Positions 34,552 to 43,668 of a stretch of DNA of 64,000 nucleotides are shown here, piece after piece (within the stretch, counting starts at the first letter, position 1; each line of letters starts with the position of its first letter). Position numbers and translations under genes: made by a program. The stretch spans positions 124,001 to 188,000 of the forward strand of contig JADJVB010000012.1 of assembly GCA_016710745.1 (NCBI GenBank), in the 5' to 3' direction. This stretch comes from Chitinophagaceae bacterium. Lineage in GTDB: Bacteria; Bacteroidota; Bacteroidia; Chitinophagales; Chitinophagaceae. Under the pieces are notes generated by a model. That model was not told the DNA's origin and did no database searches. It saw only the letters and a list, made by a program, of their open reading frames with translations.

Positions 34552-35241
34552 TTATCCAAATCGTATCAAAAGCGATGTTTTTACAGTATTGAATGTTCTG
34601 ATCTCTTTTTTAATAAACCCTATACCTTTTACCCAATAAAAAACAGATGCATTATAATTTGGATTGTTGGCAGGGAGTTCGTTGGAGGCGCTGAATTGGT
34701 GCACGTTTGAATAAGCCGTTCCTTCGATGGTTAACGTAGGCAGATAGTTGTATTGGGACGAACCAGATGAACTAAGTGGAAACCAAAAATTTGACACCCC
34801 GGTACTATAAAAATTAAAATTTGAGTCAATGCCGGTTGATGGAGCTGGCCAAAACCATGAGTAGTGGCTGTTTGCAACGGCGTTATACCATACTTCGTTT
34901 ATTGAAGGCGAAACCTGGTATTTTGTAAGTGTCAGCCTGTAGTTTTCATAATTTAAAGCATAGGTTCCCGGAAATCCGGAATGGGCAGGCTCAAATCTGG
35001 TTTCAAGTATACTTTGCGTTACTACAACGGAGTCAAATATACCCGTCGCCGAATCTTTATAAATGAAGTACCGGTTAACAGGAAGTTTGATAAAATCAAG
35101 TGCGTACGTATAAAAACTTACATTGTTGGTGCCTATTGGGGTAGTTCCTGAAAAATCTATCGGTCCCGATAAGTCTATTTTTTTACAAGCGGAAAATAAA
35201 AGGGCAGATGCCGCGATGAATTTGAATATGATATTTTTCAT
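34552..35241 (-). CDS. Lipoprotein, unknown function
   Basis: A 229-residue lipoprotein. The signal MKNIIFKFIAASALLFSAC has its Cys at residue 19, then KKIDLSGPIDFSG. The mature part is aromatic and Ser/Asn-rich (WYNAVANSHYSWFWPAPSTG, FWFPLSSSGSSQYN) and probably beta-sheet, with ILETRFEP and VKGIGFIKKEIRTFN segments late. It is divergent from the tandem HTH genes across a 234-base intergenic region and is the most upstream of the leftward envelope cluster. Surface exposure is plausible; function unknown. Confidence 0.62.
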   Translation of the reverse strand: MKNIIFKFIAASALLFSACKKIDLSGPIDFSGTTPIGTNNVSFYTYALDFIKLPVNRYFIYKDSATGIFDSVVVTQSILETRFEPAHSGFPGTYALNYENYRLTLTKYQVSPSINEVWYNAVANSHYSWFWPAPSTGIDSNFNFYSTGVSNFWFPLSSSGSSQYNYLPTLTIEGTAYSNVHQFSASNELPANNPNYNASVFYWVKGIGFIKKEIRTFNTVKTSLLIRFG

Positions 35242-35387
35242 TTTTTTTATTTAGCATGATGAATATTGATTGGCGATATAAAAGTATTCCGGTAGTTACC
35301 CCATTCCAAATTGATAAATGCGGCCTGCTTCAAGGAATTAGTATTTGCAGATTTTTATTACCTGTTTGTGGTATTTTTTCATTTTTT

Positions 35388-35404
35388 TTGCAAAAAATGC
35401 AAAT
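35388..35404. promoter_or_regulatory. Dyad in the divergent region before the HTH genes
   Basis: TTTGCA-AAAAA-TGCAAA inverted repeat, about 70 bases before the first HTH gene. GCCAAAT also occurs twice in direct orientation (about 35445 and 35462), just before its ATG. Candidate autoregulatory sites, by position only. I see no gene in 35242-35475. Confidence 0.3.
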
Positions 35405-35475
35405 CCTTTATTGTAGATTGGGGATTAATGCGATAATTCGGGCAGCCAAATTGCATTATTTGCCAAATCTTTAAG

Positions 35476-36477
35476 ATGGACGCCACGAACACACAGATAC
35501 TTTTTTTTCACCACATCAAATCCGGCCTGCCGGCCAATATTTCATTTGTAGATGAAATTGCGGAAGTGCTGAACATCAGCAATGACAGTGCTTATCGCCG
35601 AATCAGGGCCGATAAGCCCATAAGTTTTGAGGAATTACAGAAATTATGCGTCCGTTACAAGGTTTCGCTCGACCAGTTCCTTAACCTGCAAAGCGACGCC
35701 TTTATTTTTACAGGAAAACTGGACAATGATGTGAATTTTGGCTTCACCAACTGGCTGGAGGAAGTGTATAAACAATATGCTGTTATTGGCCATTTTGAGA
35801 AAAAACATATTTATTTCCTATGTAAGGATTTTACATTCAACCTGCATTTTCAGATACCGGAACTGGCGGCTTTTAAATACTTTGTATGGATGAGGTGTTT
35901 CCTGGATTTTAAAACTGAGAAAGGCGAAAAATTCTCTTTTAATTATCCCGGCTTTGATATTCATAATAAAACGGGGCTCAGTATCGTAGATATTTACAAT
36001 CGTATTCCCACTACAGAAATATTAAACGCAGAGGGCTTAAACACCACGCTGATGCAAATATTATATTATTATGAAGCAGGTTCACTTGTTTCTTATGACC
36101 AGGCTATGCTGTTGTGCGATAAGTTGGAAGAATTGGTAAATCATCTGGAGAATCAGGCTGAACTCGGCGTAAAATTTAAAATTGGCGAAAAACCCAATAC
36201 TGCATCTGTTGTTTACCGCCTTTTCAATAACGAACTCATCATGGGCGATAACACGTTGCTGGCGGAACTGGGGGATATGAAAGTAACCTTCCTCAATCAT
36301 AGCTTCATGCATTTTATTGGCACCCGCGACGAGGCTTTTAATAAGGCCATGTACAATAACCTGAACAATATCATGCAGAAGTCTACACTGATCAGCGCCA
36401 GTAACGAAAGAGAAAGGGTAAGGTTCTTCAACCGCCTCCGGGCCGAGATTCAGCGCTGTAAGGCCAGGTTAATATAA
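35476..36477 (+). CDS. HTH-containing regulator-like protein, first tandem copy
   Basis: A 333-residue protein with an N-terminal helix-turn-helix (FVDEIAEVLNISNDSAYRRI, then PISFEELQKLCVRYKVSLDQ, residues about 18-68) of Cro/XRE-like spacing. It is followed by a long alpha-helical C-terminal domain of about 250 residues that I do not recognise (FQIPELAAFKYFVWMR and GDNTLLAELGDMKVTFLNHS recur in the second copy). It has no signal or membrane helix and is presumably a cytosolic DNA-binding regulator. The second paralogue starts 29 bases after its stop. Confidence 0.75.
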   Translation: MDATNTQILFFHHIKSGLPANISFVDEIAEVLNISNDSAYRRIRADKPISFEELQKLCVRYKVSLDQFLNLQSDAFIFTGKLDNDVNFGFTNWLEEVYKQYAVIGHFEKKHIYFLCKDFTFNLHFQIPELAAFKYFVWMRCFLDFKTEKGEKFSFNYPGFDIHNKTGLSIVDIYNRIPTTEILNAEGLNTTLMQILYYYEAGSLVSYDQAMLLCDKLEELVNHLENQAELGVKFKIGEKPNTASVVYRLFNNELIMGDNTLLAELGDMKVTFLNHSFMHFIGTRDEAFNKAMYNNLNNIMQKSTLISASNERERVRFFNRLRAEIQRCKARLI

Positions 36478-36506
36478 TGCAGGTATAACATAAATCTAAA
36501 TTCCTG

Positions 36507-37511
36507 ATGGAACAGAACAATGTGCAGATACTGCTTTTTCAGCAAATAAAATCGTTGGTGCCAGCTCAGCTTTCCGTTGTTGATGAAATTGCAGCTGTAC
36601 TGGATATCAGCACCGACAGTGCTTATCGCCGTATACGGGGAGAAAAACCGATCAGCCTCGATGAATTGCAGAAATTATGTTCCCGCTATCATATTTCGGC
36701 AGACCGTTTTTTAAATCTCAAAAGCAACGGGTTTGTTTTTACAGGAAACCTTGGCCAGGCCGCTGAAAATTTTGAAGAGGTGTACCTGAATAACATGTTG
36801 CAACAGTTTGAATTCATGTGTTCGCACGACCACAGGCATATTTATTTTCTTCCAAATGATATTCCGCCGTTTGTGTATTTTCAGATTCCGGAACTGGCTG
36901 CTTTTACGTTTTTTTATTACAAGAAAAGCCTCCTGCATTTTGAGGAAATGAATAACACGAAATTTTCTGTGGGGCAGATCAATGATGAACAAGCAAAGCT
37001 GGGGTCAAAAGTACAGCAAAAGTTTAACCAGATCGCCTCAACAGAGATCTGGGGTATTGATACGATTAACAGTGTATTGCGGCATATTGCTTTTTATCGG
37101 GACATGCAGATATTTGAGTCGAAGGATGATATTGCCTGCCTGTATGACAAACTTGAGGTGCTGATGAATCACCTGGAAAAACAGGCGGAAGCAGGGCTTA
37201 AATTTGATATCGGCCAGTCGCCCGGAAAAAACGCAGCAGTTTACCAGTTATATCACAATGATTTGATCAGCGGTGACAATTGTGCGCTGGCTGAGATCGG
37301 GGATAAAAGAATAACCTATATTAGTCATAACCTCATCAGCTTCATGTACACGAGAGATGAAGATTTTAATAATTACACACTCAATACATTCCGCAGTGCA
37401 ATCGGAAAATCAACCCAGATAAGCCTGATCGGTGAAAAGGAAAGGGCAAAATTTTTCACTGGTCTCAGGAAAAAGATACAGCAGCAGAAAGAAATGATTA
37501 ATCAGTATTGA
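36507..37511 (+). CDS. HTH-containing regulator-like protein, second tandem copy
   Basis: A 334-residue paralogue of the preceding gene. The HTH is nearly identical in pattern (VVDEIAAVLDISTDSAYRRI, PISLDELQKLCSRYHISADR), while the C-terminal domain is more diverged but keeps FQIPELAAFTFFYYKKS, LEVLMNHLEKQAEAGLKFDI and GDNCALAEIGDKRITYISHN. The divergence shows the duplication is not recent. It ends 23 bases before the HMG-CoA lyase ATG, so both could regulate or be co-transcribed with that enzyme gene. Confidence 0.75.
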   Translation: MEQNNVQILLFQQIKSLVPAQLSVVDEIAAVLDISTDSAYRRIRGEKPISLDELQKLCSRYHISADRFLNLKSNGFVFTGNLGQAAENFEEVYLNNMLQQFEFMCSHDHRHIYFLPNDIPPFVYFQIPELAAFTFFYYKKSLLHFEEMNNTKFSVGQINDEQAKLGSKVQQKFNQIASTEIWGIDTINSVLRHIAFYRDMQIFESKDDIACLYDKLEVLMNHLEKQAEAGLKFDIGQSPGKNAAVYQLYHNDLISGDNCALAEIGDKRITYISHNLISFMYTRDEDFNNYTLNTFRSAIGKSTQISLIGEKERAKFFTGLRKKIQQQKEMINQY

Positions 37512-37534
37512 TAAGTAACTTTGCTTTTCTGATT

Positions 37535-38416
37535 ATGATGAGTGAAAAAAACGTTAAGCTGATAGAATGCCCCCGCGATGCCATGCAGGGATGGCCCCAT
37601 TTTATTCCTACTCAAAAAAAGATCGAATACATCAATGCCTTATTGCAGGTGGGATTTGATACGATTGATTTTGGCAGCTTTGTTTCGCCAAGGGCGATAC
37701 CGCAGATGGCTGATACCAGGGAAGTAGTTAGCAGTTTGTCCGCAGGATCCGGTGGGCAGTTGGCAGGAAGCAGTTCAAAACTGCTGGCCATTATTGCAAA
37801 TGAAAGAGGAGCACAGGATGCAGTAGTATTTGATGAAATCAGCTACCTGGGTTTTCCTTTTTCTGTTTCCGAAACCTTTCAAAAACGCAATACCAATTCA
37901 ACAATAGCCGAATCGTTGGGCAGGGTAGAAGAGATACAGAACCTTTGTATAAAGAACAGGAAGGAGTTGGTGGTTTACATCTCCATGGGATTTGGGAATC
38001 CCTATGGCGACGTATATAACGAAGAGATCGTTTTTGACTGGGTGAACAAACTGGTAGGTATGGATATAAAAACAATTTCCCTGGCAGATACAGTTGGACT
38101 GGCAACCAGAGAACAGGTTTATCAAATGACGAAATACCTGGTTGATTCTTTACCCGAAACGGAGATTGGTGTTCACCTGCACTCAACCCCAACAAACTGG
38201 AAAGAAAAAGTGGATGCCGCTTTGGAGGCCGGGTGTAAACGATTTGACGGTGCATTAAAAGGTATTGGCGGTTGCCCCATGGCCGATGACGAACTGGTTG
38301 GTAATATGGATACAGAGCTGATGATTCCCTATTTTCAGGAACAAAATTTGTTGAGTAATTTAAATATAGATGCGTTAACCAATTGTAGTTTGTTGGCGTC
38401 GGAAATATTCGCGTAA
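37535..38416 (+). CDS. Hydroxymethylglutaryl-CoA lyase
   Basis: A 293-residue TIM-barrel lyase splitting HMG-CoA into acetoacetate and acetyl-CoA (leucine breakdown). Motifs: ECPRDAMQGWPHFIPTQKKI (catalytic Arg and metal-binding Asp), DFGSFVSPRAIPQMADT, the metal-site HLHSTP and the catalytic-cysteine loop GIGGCPMADDELVGN. I take ATG 37535 (or 37538) because family members start with the short lead into KLIECPRD; the frame upstream overlaps the previous stop. It follows the two HTH genes on the same strand. No other leucine-degradation gene is nearby. Confidence 0.93.
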   Translation: MMSEKNVKLIECPRDAMQGWPHFIPTQKKIEYINALLQVGFDTIDFGSFVSPRAIPQMADTREVVSSLSAGSGGQLAGSSSKLLAIIANERGAQDAVVFDEISYLGFPFSVSETFQKRNTNSTIAESLGRVEEIQNLCIKNRKELVVYISMGFGNPYGDVYNEEIVFDWVNKLVGMDIKTISLADTVGLATREQVYQMTKYLVDSLPETEIGVHLHSTPTNWKEKVDAALEAGCKRFDGALKGIGGCPMADDELVGNMDTELMIPYFQEQNLLSNLNIDALTNCSLLASEIFA

Positions 38417-38443
38417 TTCGTGTAATTCGATTAATCAGTGTTT

Positions 38444-39415
38444 ATGGACTTCCGTTTAGCATTTACTCCCAAACCATTTGATGTAAAGATCAATCACCGG
38501 CAAAAACTATTGCTGATTGGCTCCTGCTTTACCGAACAGATCGGGACAAAACTTTCAAACCATAAATTTTCGGTGCTCGACAACCCCAACGGTATTTTAT
38601 TTAACCCGGTAAGTATCACCCGGTCTGTTTCATCGTATATCAACAACAAACAATACCGCGAAACCGACCTGTTTTATCAAAACGAAAGCTGGAACAGTTG
38701 GGAGCACCACAGCCGTTTTTCTCATCCAGATAAAGCTGTTTGCCTGGCTTGTATTAATGAATCGCAGACGAAGGCTCACGAATTTTTAAAACATGCCGAT
38801 TGGTTATTGATCACGCTGGGTTCGGCATTTGTGTATGAGTTGGAAGATCAGCAGGTAGTGGCCAATTGCCATAAAGTACCCACAGATAAATTTACTAAGC
38901 GATTGCTGGCAGTGGAAGAAATTTATGCTGCCCTGCAAATGATGAATGAAGCTGCCCTGGCAGTTAACCCTGGTTTAAAGATCATCTTCACTATCAGCCC
39001 GGTCAGGCATTTGCGTGATGGCTTTGTGGAGAACAACCGCAGCAAAGCGGCATTGATACAGGCGGTTCATCAACTGGCTGACAAAAACAATAACTGCTTT
39101 TACTTTCCGGCCTACGAACTCGTGATTGACGACCTGCGCGATTATCGCTTCTTTGCCGAAGATATGGTGCATCCCAATTACGCCGTCACCAACTATGTTT
39201 GGGAAAAATTTACTGCTGCCTGCATAGACGAGCCGTCACAGCAATTAATGAAAGAGATTGCGGTAATTGTATCAGCAAAAAATCACAAGGCATTTAATCC
39301 AAGTTCTGAACTACATAAAAAATTTCTGCAAACTAATCTGGATAAAGTAAATAAACTGCAACAGCAATTTCCATATATAGATTTTAATGAAGAAGCATCA
39401 TACTTTTCACCATAA
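38444..39415 (+). CDS. GSCFA domain protein
   Basis: A 323-residue protein of the GSCFA family, a GDSL/SGNH-like esterase relative. The name-giving motif appears as LLIGSCFTEQIGTKL near residue 25, followed by NPNGILFNPVSI, LLITLGSAFVYEL, IIFTISPVRHLRDGFVENN and the late MVHPNYAVTNYVWEKF (Asp/His region of the SGNH fold). The substrate is unknown. I use ATG 38444 (MDFRLAFTPKPF); a GTG two codons earlier is in frame. Its stop lies 40 bases from the convergent miaE stop, with a heptamer array between. Confidence 0.88.
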   Translation: MDFRLAFTPKPFDVKINHRQKLLLIGSCFTEQIGTKLSNHKFSVLDNPNGILFNPVSITRSVSSYINNKQYRETDLFYQNESWNSWEHHSRFSHPDKAVCLACINESQTKAHEFLKHADWLLITLGSAFVYELEDQQVVANCHKVPTDKFTKRLLAVEEIYAALQMMNEAALAVNPGLKIIFTISPVRHLRDGFVENNRSKAALIQAVHQLADKNNNCFYFPAYELVIDDLRDYRFFAEDMVHPNYAVTNYVWEKFTAACIDEPSQQLMKEIAVIVSAKNHKAFNPSSELHKKFLQTNLDKVNKLQQQFPYIDFNEEASYFSP

Positions 39416-39424
39416 AATCTGCTG

Positions 39425-39452
39425 TCTAAAATCTAAAATCTAAAATCTAAAA
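39425..39452. repeat. Heptamer array (TCTAAAA x4)
   Basis: Four exact 7-bp units fill the short gap between the convergent GSCFA and miaE stops. Same period as the arrays near 15.5 kb and 55.2-55.4 kb, but a different unit. Confidence 0.8.
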
Positions 39453-39454
39453 CC

Positions 39455-40066
39455 TTAGTGTATCCTGTCTCCCCTGATCTCCATCTCTGTCATCAACTCC
39501 TTTTCATATCGTAACCATTCGGCCCAGCGCTTACGAACTGTTTTTTTATCAACATAATGCTCGGCCAGGGTTATGAATAACGTGTAATGCCCGGCTTCGC
39601 TCTCCATAAATTTTCGGTAGAAATTTCGCATATAGGCGTCGTCGAGGCCCTCACTTAACCTTTTGAAACGCTCGCAGCTGCGGGCCTCAATTAAGGCCAT
39701 GGTAAGCATCTGGTCAAGGAACCGGTCCTGCGGACTGCCATCTTTTTTCTGAAATTGTAACAGGCTGTTTACATAAACATCTTTCCGCTGCCGGCCGAGT
39801 TTCAGGTTACGTTTTTTCAGTTCGGCGATCACCATCCTGAAATGCCCCCATTCCTCGGTAACGATGGGACTGAGTTCATCAACCAGTAATTCTTTGTCAG
39901 GGTTTTTGGTGATCAGGGAAATGCAGGTGGTTGCTGCTTTTTGCTCACAATAAGCATGATCTGTTAAAATTTCATCCAGTTGTAGTTCAGCCAAATTAAC
40001 CCAACGGGGGTCGCTGGGAAGCTGCAATCCTAAAATGTTCTTAATGTCGGGGGATAAATCTTCCAT
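39455..40066 (-). CDS. miaE: tRNA-(ms2io6A37)-hydroxylase
   Basis: A 203-residue ferritin-like di-iron protein. Metal-ligand motifs are in order: the Glu region around HAYCEQKAATT, then VTEEWGHFRMVIAELKKRNL (ExxH), then EARSCERFKRL and MESEAGHYTLF (second ExxH). It hydroxylates the isopentenyl side chain of ms2i6A at tRNA position 37. Length and motif order agree with MiaE. It is monocistronic, and the start ATG is at 40064-40066. Confidence 0.92.
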   Translation of the reverse strand: MEDLSPDIKNILGLQLPSDPRWVNLAELQLDEILTDHAYCEQKAATTCISLITKNPDKELLVDELSPIVTEEWGHFRMVIAELKKRNLKLGRQRKDVYVNSLLQFQKKDGSPQDRFLDQMLTMALIEARSCERFKRLSEGLDDAYMRNFYRKFMESEAGHYTLFITLAEHYVDKKTVRKRWAEWLRYEKELMTEMEIRGDRIH

Positions 40067-40129
40067 GAATGCAAAAATAAAACAGGCTGGCTATAATAGC
40101 TAAACTGTTTTATCATATCCAACACGGTA

Positions 40130-40537
40130 TTAGTTTTTTGTTACACTAAATTCTCCATAAACACCGCTGATGCTGCCAAGGCCAATAGTGCCAATCATGA
40201 AATTTGAACGACTGCTGTATTTTCCTGCTAAAGAGTAACTGGCCACTGTTGCGGCAAGTGTATAATTAGCTTTGATGCGGTCTACCACCAGGCTCCATGT
40301 GCCGTGGCATTATCCGGTGTGGTAGCATTGTTTGCCTCAACGGTTAAAACATTACCCGTTTGAAAGATCACGGAAAAATGGGAAACCGGTCCGCCGATAT
40401 TGTTATGTGCGCTGCCTGTCCATTTGCCTTCGGGGTTATAATAAGGTTCGGGGTCATTTCTGCTTTTACTGCATGCGGCTAAAAAAAAATGAAAAGATTA
40501 TTGCCGGTTCCAGAATTGATCTTTGCTTTTTCATCAT
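40130..40537 (-). CDS. Lipocalin-like small lipoprotein, second tandem paralogue (two frameshifts)
   Basis: No single frame is open, but three segments on the reverse strand join into a 135-residue protein. They are a signal start MMKKQRSILEPAIIFSFF, then LAACSKSRNDPEPYYNPEGK after dropping one base of the A9 run at 40481-40489, then ATGTWSLVVDRIKANYTLAA after adding one base in GCCGTGGC at 40301-40308. The result has nearly the length of the intact neighbour (137) and shares GTW, the LSGK/LAGK turn, SN.M.GTIGL and the F-V-T end. It lies 3 bases after that neighbour's stop, so it is a tandem duplicate. As sequenced it would not give a full product. Confidence 0.6.
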
Positions 40538-40540
40538 TAA

Positions 40541-40954
40541 TTATTGCCTGGTTACTGTAAAAATGCCAACACCGGTAGTAGCACTGGTCAGGCCAATCGT
40601 ACCTGCCATCGTGTTTGAACCTGTTGAAAATTTACCCGACAATTTGTATAAAGCGGAGCCTGCTGTGTAGGTGTAAATAGCCTGCACACTGTCTTGCACC
40701 ATTACCCAGGTACCTGTTCCTGTATCAGGCCCGGTATTATTATCGCCAATGATGTTAACTGTCCCATCTACCTTAAATGTCAAGGTAAAAGCATAGGTTG
40801 GCGATCCACCAGGTATGGTTCCATATTGACCGGTTCCCGACCAGGTACCCACTACGGTTGCCTGATTTGTGGTTTGTGTATCTTCTTTAGCACATGCGTT
40901 TAAAAATAAGATCAATGCAAAACCTGCCACCAGTACAATAAGATACTTTTTCAT
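40541..40954 (-). CDS. Lipocalin-like small lipoprotein, first tandem paralogue
   Basis: A 137-residue lipoprotein. The signal MKKYLIVLVAGFALILFLNAC has its Cys at residue 21, followed by a compact beta-sheet domain: VVGTWSGTGQYG, FTLTFKVDGTVNI, GTGTWVMVQDSVQAIYTY, LYKLSGKFSTGS, MAGTIGLTSATTGVGIFTVT. Repeated up-down strands with GTW near the start resemble small lipocalin-like domains of Bacteroidota. I start at the second ATG (40954), which gives a normal lipoprotein signal. Function unknown. A frame-broken paralogue follows directly. Confidence 0.75.
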   Translation of the reverse strand: MKKYLIVLVAGFALILFLNACAKEDTQTTNQATVVGTWSGTGQYGTIPGGSPTYAFTLTFKVDGTVNIIGDNNTGPDTGTGTWVMVQDSVQAIYTYTAGSALYKLSGKFSTGSNTMAGTIGLTSATTGVGIFTVTRQ

Positions 40955-41177
40955 AATTAACATTTTAGTTTACGATATAATTTATTCTTCAGGGTAATAA
41001 CAAACAAACTTCATACCATAGCGGCATAATGTGGGTATTTTGTAAGTTTGAACTGCTAATTTTTTTTTGTATTTATTTTTTCACAATCAGGGAATGCAAA
41101 TGGGGGAGCCAGTATTTTGACTTTAATACATTGTCTTACGGCATATTTTAGTATTTTACAGCAAATAACATGCTTAT

Positions 41178-43622
41178 ATGAGAATTGCGCCTTTTATTGC
41201 CTCTGCCGTAATCACAACCGGGTTGATTACCCTTTTAAATACAACGCTGGTGTTACCCGCACCTTTAGGTAAGCTTTTAAGCCCGCAACATGGTATTTGG
41301 CAAAATGCAGAACCGGATTCCCAAAATTTTAATGAGGATCTGAATTTTTCCGAACTGAAAGGAAAAGCGGAGGTGTATTTCGATGATCGCCTGGTTCCGC
41401 ATATTTTTGCCGAACAGGAAAACGATGCCTATTTCGTTCAGGGATTCCTGCACGCCAAATTCAGGCTTTGGCAAATGGAGTTGCAAACTTTTGCAGCCGG
41501 TGGCAGGGTTAGTGAAGTATTGGGTGAAAAAGGATTGATGCATGATCGGGAGTTCAGAAGACTGGGGATGGTTTACGCTGCTGAGATCGCGTTACAGGAA
41601 GTAAACAAAGATCCCATTATCAAATCGCAGTGTGATGCCTACACCGAAGGCGTGAATTCCTATATCGCTACACTCACTGAAAGTACATTGCCTCTCGAAT
41701 ATAAATTAATCGGTTATAAACCTGAGCCATGGACCAATCTTAAAACTTCGCTCTTCCTTAAATATATGAGCTATGACCTGGCTGGCCATGATGACGATTT
41801 TGAAATGACCAATGCAAAATCCTATTTCAGCAACGATGATTTTTCAAAACTTTTTCCGGCAATCCAGGATTCGTTGGATCCGATAATACCTAAGGGTACC
41901 CCGATCACCACACCCAATTTTTTACCCCAGGCGCCGGTTTATACCGATTCCGTTTATTTAAATAATCACGAGCTGGTGGTTTCGGAAACTTCGAAACCCG
42001 ACCGCGACAATGGCAGTAACAATTGGGCGGTAAGCGGCAGTAAAACAAAAAGCGGCGCGCCGATACTTGCCAATGATCCTCACCTGGGATTAAACCTGCC
42101 ATCGCTTTGGTACGAATTACAGATATCGGTACCGGGTTTTAATGCCTATGGCGTTAGTTTTCCGGGCGCACCGGGCGTCATTATTGGTTATAACGATAGC
42201 TGTGCATTTGGGTTTACAAACGGCGGTCGCGATGTAAGGGATTATTTTGAAGTGAGGTTTAAAGACGACAGCAGGCAGGAATATTTTTTCAACGGGCAAT
42301 GGCTGCAGAGCCGATTCAGGGTTGATACCATAAAAATAAAAGGGAAACCTGATTTTATAGATTCGGTGGCTTATGTACAATTAGGTAACGACTGGTGCCC
42401 GGTGATGTACGATAAATCCTTTACCGGCAACCGCAGCAAGGGAGATAAATATTATGCCGTTCGCTGGAAAGCCCATGATGCCAGTAATGAGTTGAAGATC
42501 TTCAATATGCTTAACCACGCAAAAAATTATGCCGATTATTCGGCTGCCGTTACCAACCTGCACACGCCCGGACAAAATTGTGTTTTCGCCTGTAAAAATG
42601 GTGATATTGCAATCCGCACACAGGGTGAATGGCCGGCCAAGTGGAAGGGGCAGGGCGATTTTGTAATGCCCGGTTTCGACAGCAGTTTTTTATGGCAGGG
42701 TATGATCCCGCAGGATGAAGTGCCCTTTCAATACAATCCGGAAAGGGGTTTTGTAAGCAGTGCCAATCAAAAACCTGAGGATGATAACGTGTATCCTTAC
42801 TATTTAGGCAGAAATTATCCGCCTTATCGCGGATATACTATCAATAAACGATTAGGGGCCATGTTGGATATCACCCCCCAGGATATGATGGCTTTACAAA
42901 CCGACAATTTTGATGCCGGTGCAGCGATGGCGAAACCTTTTATTCTGGCCAATTTGAAAGAGAATGATCTAAGCAGTGCTGAAAAAAAGTATGTTGATAT
43001 ACTGAAAAACTGGGACTGCCGAAATGATGTGGGTACCACCGGTGCCACTGTTTTTGAACGGTTCTGGAAGAGTTTTGAAGGGGTTGTATACGATGATGAA
43101 TATGCGCAGGCCCCAAAAGTTATTGCCCGCCCTGAATTCAGTACGCTGCTGGAAGCCATTTTGAAAGATTCAGCTTATACATTTCTGGATGATATTTCAA
43201 CAACAGTAACCGAAACCCTGGCCGATGATGTAACAGCCGCGTTTAAAAAAGCCGCCATTGAATTGCAAAAGATCGATGCCGCGGGTAATTTAAACTGGGA
43301 CAAACATAAAGCAACCCGAATCAATCACCTGGCAAAACTGGCGCCACTCAGCCGGCTTAACTTACCCATTGGCGGCGGTGTTCGAAACGTGAATGCCGCC
43401 AAGGCCGAGCATGGTCCAAGCTGGCGTATGGTAATCAGCCTGACGGCTAAAACAGAAGCTTATGGGGTATACCCGGGCGGACAAAGCGGCAACCCGGGCA
43501 GTAAATACTACGACAGTTTTGTTGATCAATGGGCTGCGGGAAAATATTATTCGCTTTGGATGATGACGCCCGAAGAAGCCGGCGACAAACGGGTGATCGC
43601 GAAGATGCATTTTAATAAATAA
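41178..43622 (+). CDS. Penicillin acylase family protein (Ntn hydrolase)
   Basis: An 814-residue exported Ntn amidohydrolase. A signal/anchor (residues about 5-25) is followed by the alpha-subunit region (VYFDDRLVPHIFAEQENDAY, FVQGFLHAKFRLWQMEL), then the autoprocessing site DNGSNNWAVSGSKTKSG near residue 280, where Ser begins the beta subunit. The usual beta-subunit motifs ANDPHLGLNLPSLWYEL and GFTNGGRDVRDYF follow. It matures in the periplasm. Substrates in the family include beta-lactams and acyl-homoserine lactones; the substrate here is unknown. The small membrane gene follows 46 bases downstream. Confidence 0.93.
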   Translation: MRIAPFIASAVITTGLITLLNTTLVLPAPLGKLLSPQHGIWQNAEPDSQNFNEDLNFSELKGKAEVYFDDRLVPHIFAEQENDAYFVQGFLHAKFRLWQMELQTFAAGGRVSEVLGEKGLMHDREFRRLGMVYAAEIALQEVNKDPIIKSQCDAYTEGVNSYIATLTESTLPLEYKLIGYKPEPWTNLKTSLFLKYMSYDLAGHDDDFEMTNAKSYFSNDDFSKLFPAIQDSLDPIIPKGTPITTPNFLPQAPVYTDSVYLNNHELVVSETSKPDRDNGSNNWAVSGSKTKSGAPILANDPHLGLNLPSLWYELQISVPGFNAYGVSFPGAPGVIIGYNDSCAFGFTNGGRDVRDYFEVRFKDDSRQEYFFNGQWLQSRFRVDTIKIKGKPDFIDSVAYVQLGNDWCPVMYDKSFTGNRSKGDKYYAVRWKAHDASNELKIFNMLNHAKNYADYSAAVTNLHTPGQNCVFACKNGDIAIRTQGEWPAKWKGQGDFVMPGFDSSFLWQGMIPQDEVPFQYNPERGFVSSANQKPEDDNVYPYYLGRNYPPYRGYTINKRLGAMLDITPQDMMALQTDNFDAGAAMAKPFILANLKENDLSSAEKKYVDILKNWDCRNDVGTTGATVFERFWKSFEGVVYDDEYAQAPKVIARPEFSTLLEAILKDSAYTFLDDISTTVTETLADDVTAAFKKAAIELQKIDAAGNLNWDKHKATRINHLAKLAPLSRLNLPIGGGVRNVNAAKAEHGPSWRMVISLTAKTEAYGVYPGGQSGNPGSKYYDSFVDQWAAGKYYSLWMMTPEEAGDKRVIAKMHFNK

Positions 43623-43668
43623 AGTACAAAAAATTAAACCGCTAATATTGACTACCTAAATCTAAAAA

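Noticed and set aside
40332..40670. A 112-codon forward open frame across the two lipoproteins
   Set aside because: Antisense to the reconstructed lipoprotein pair and spanning both genes.
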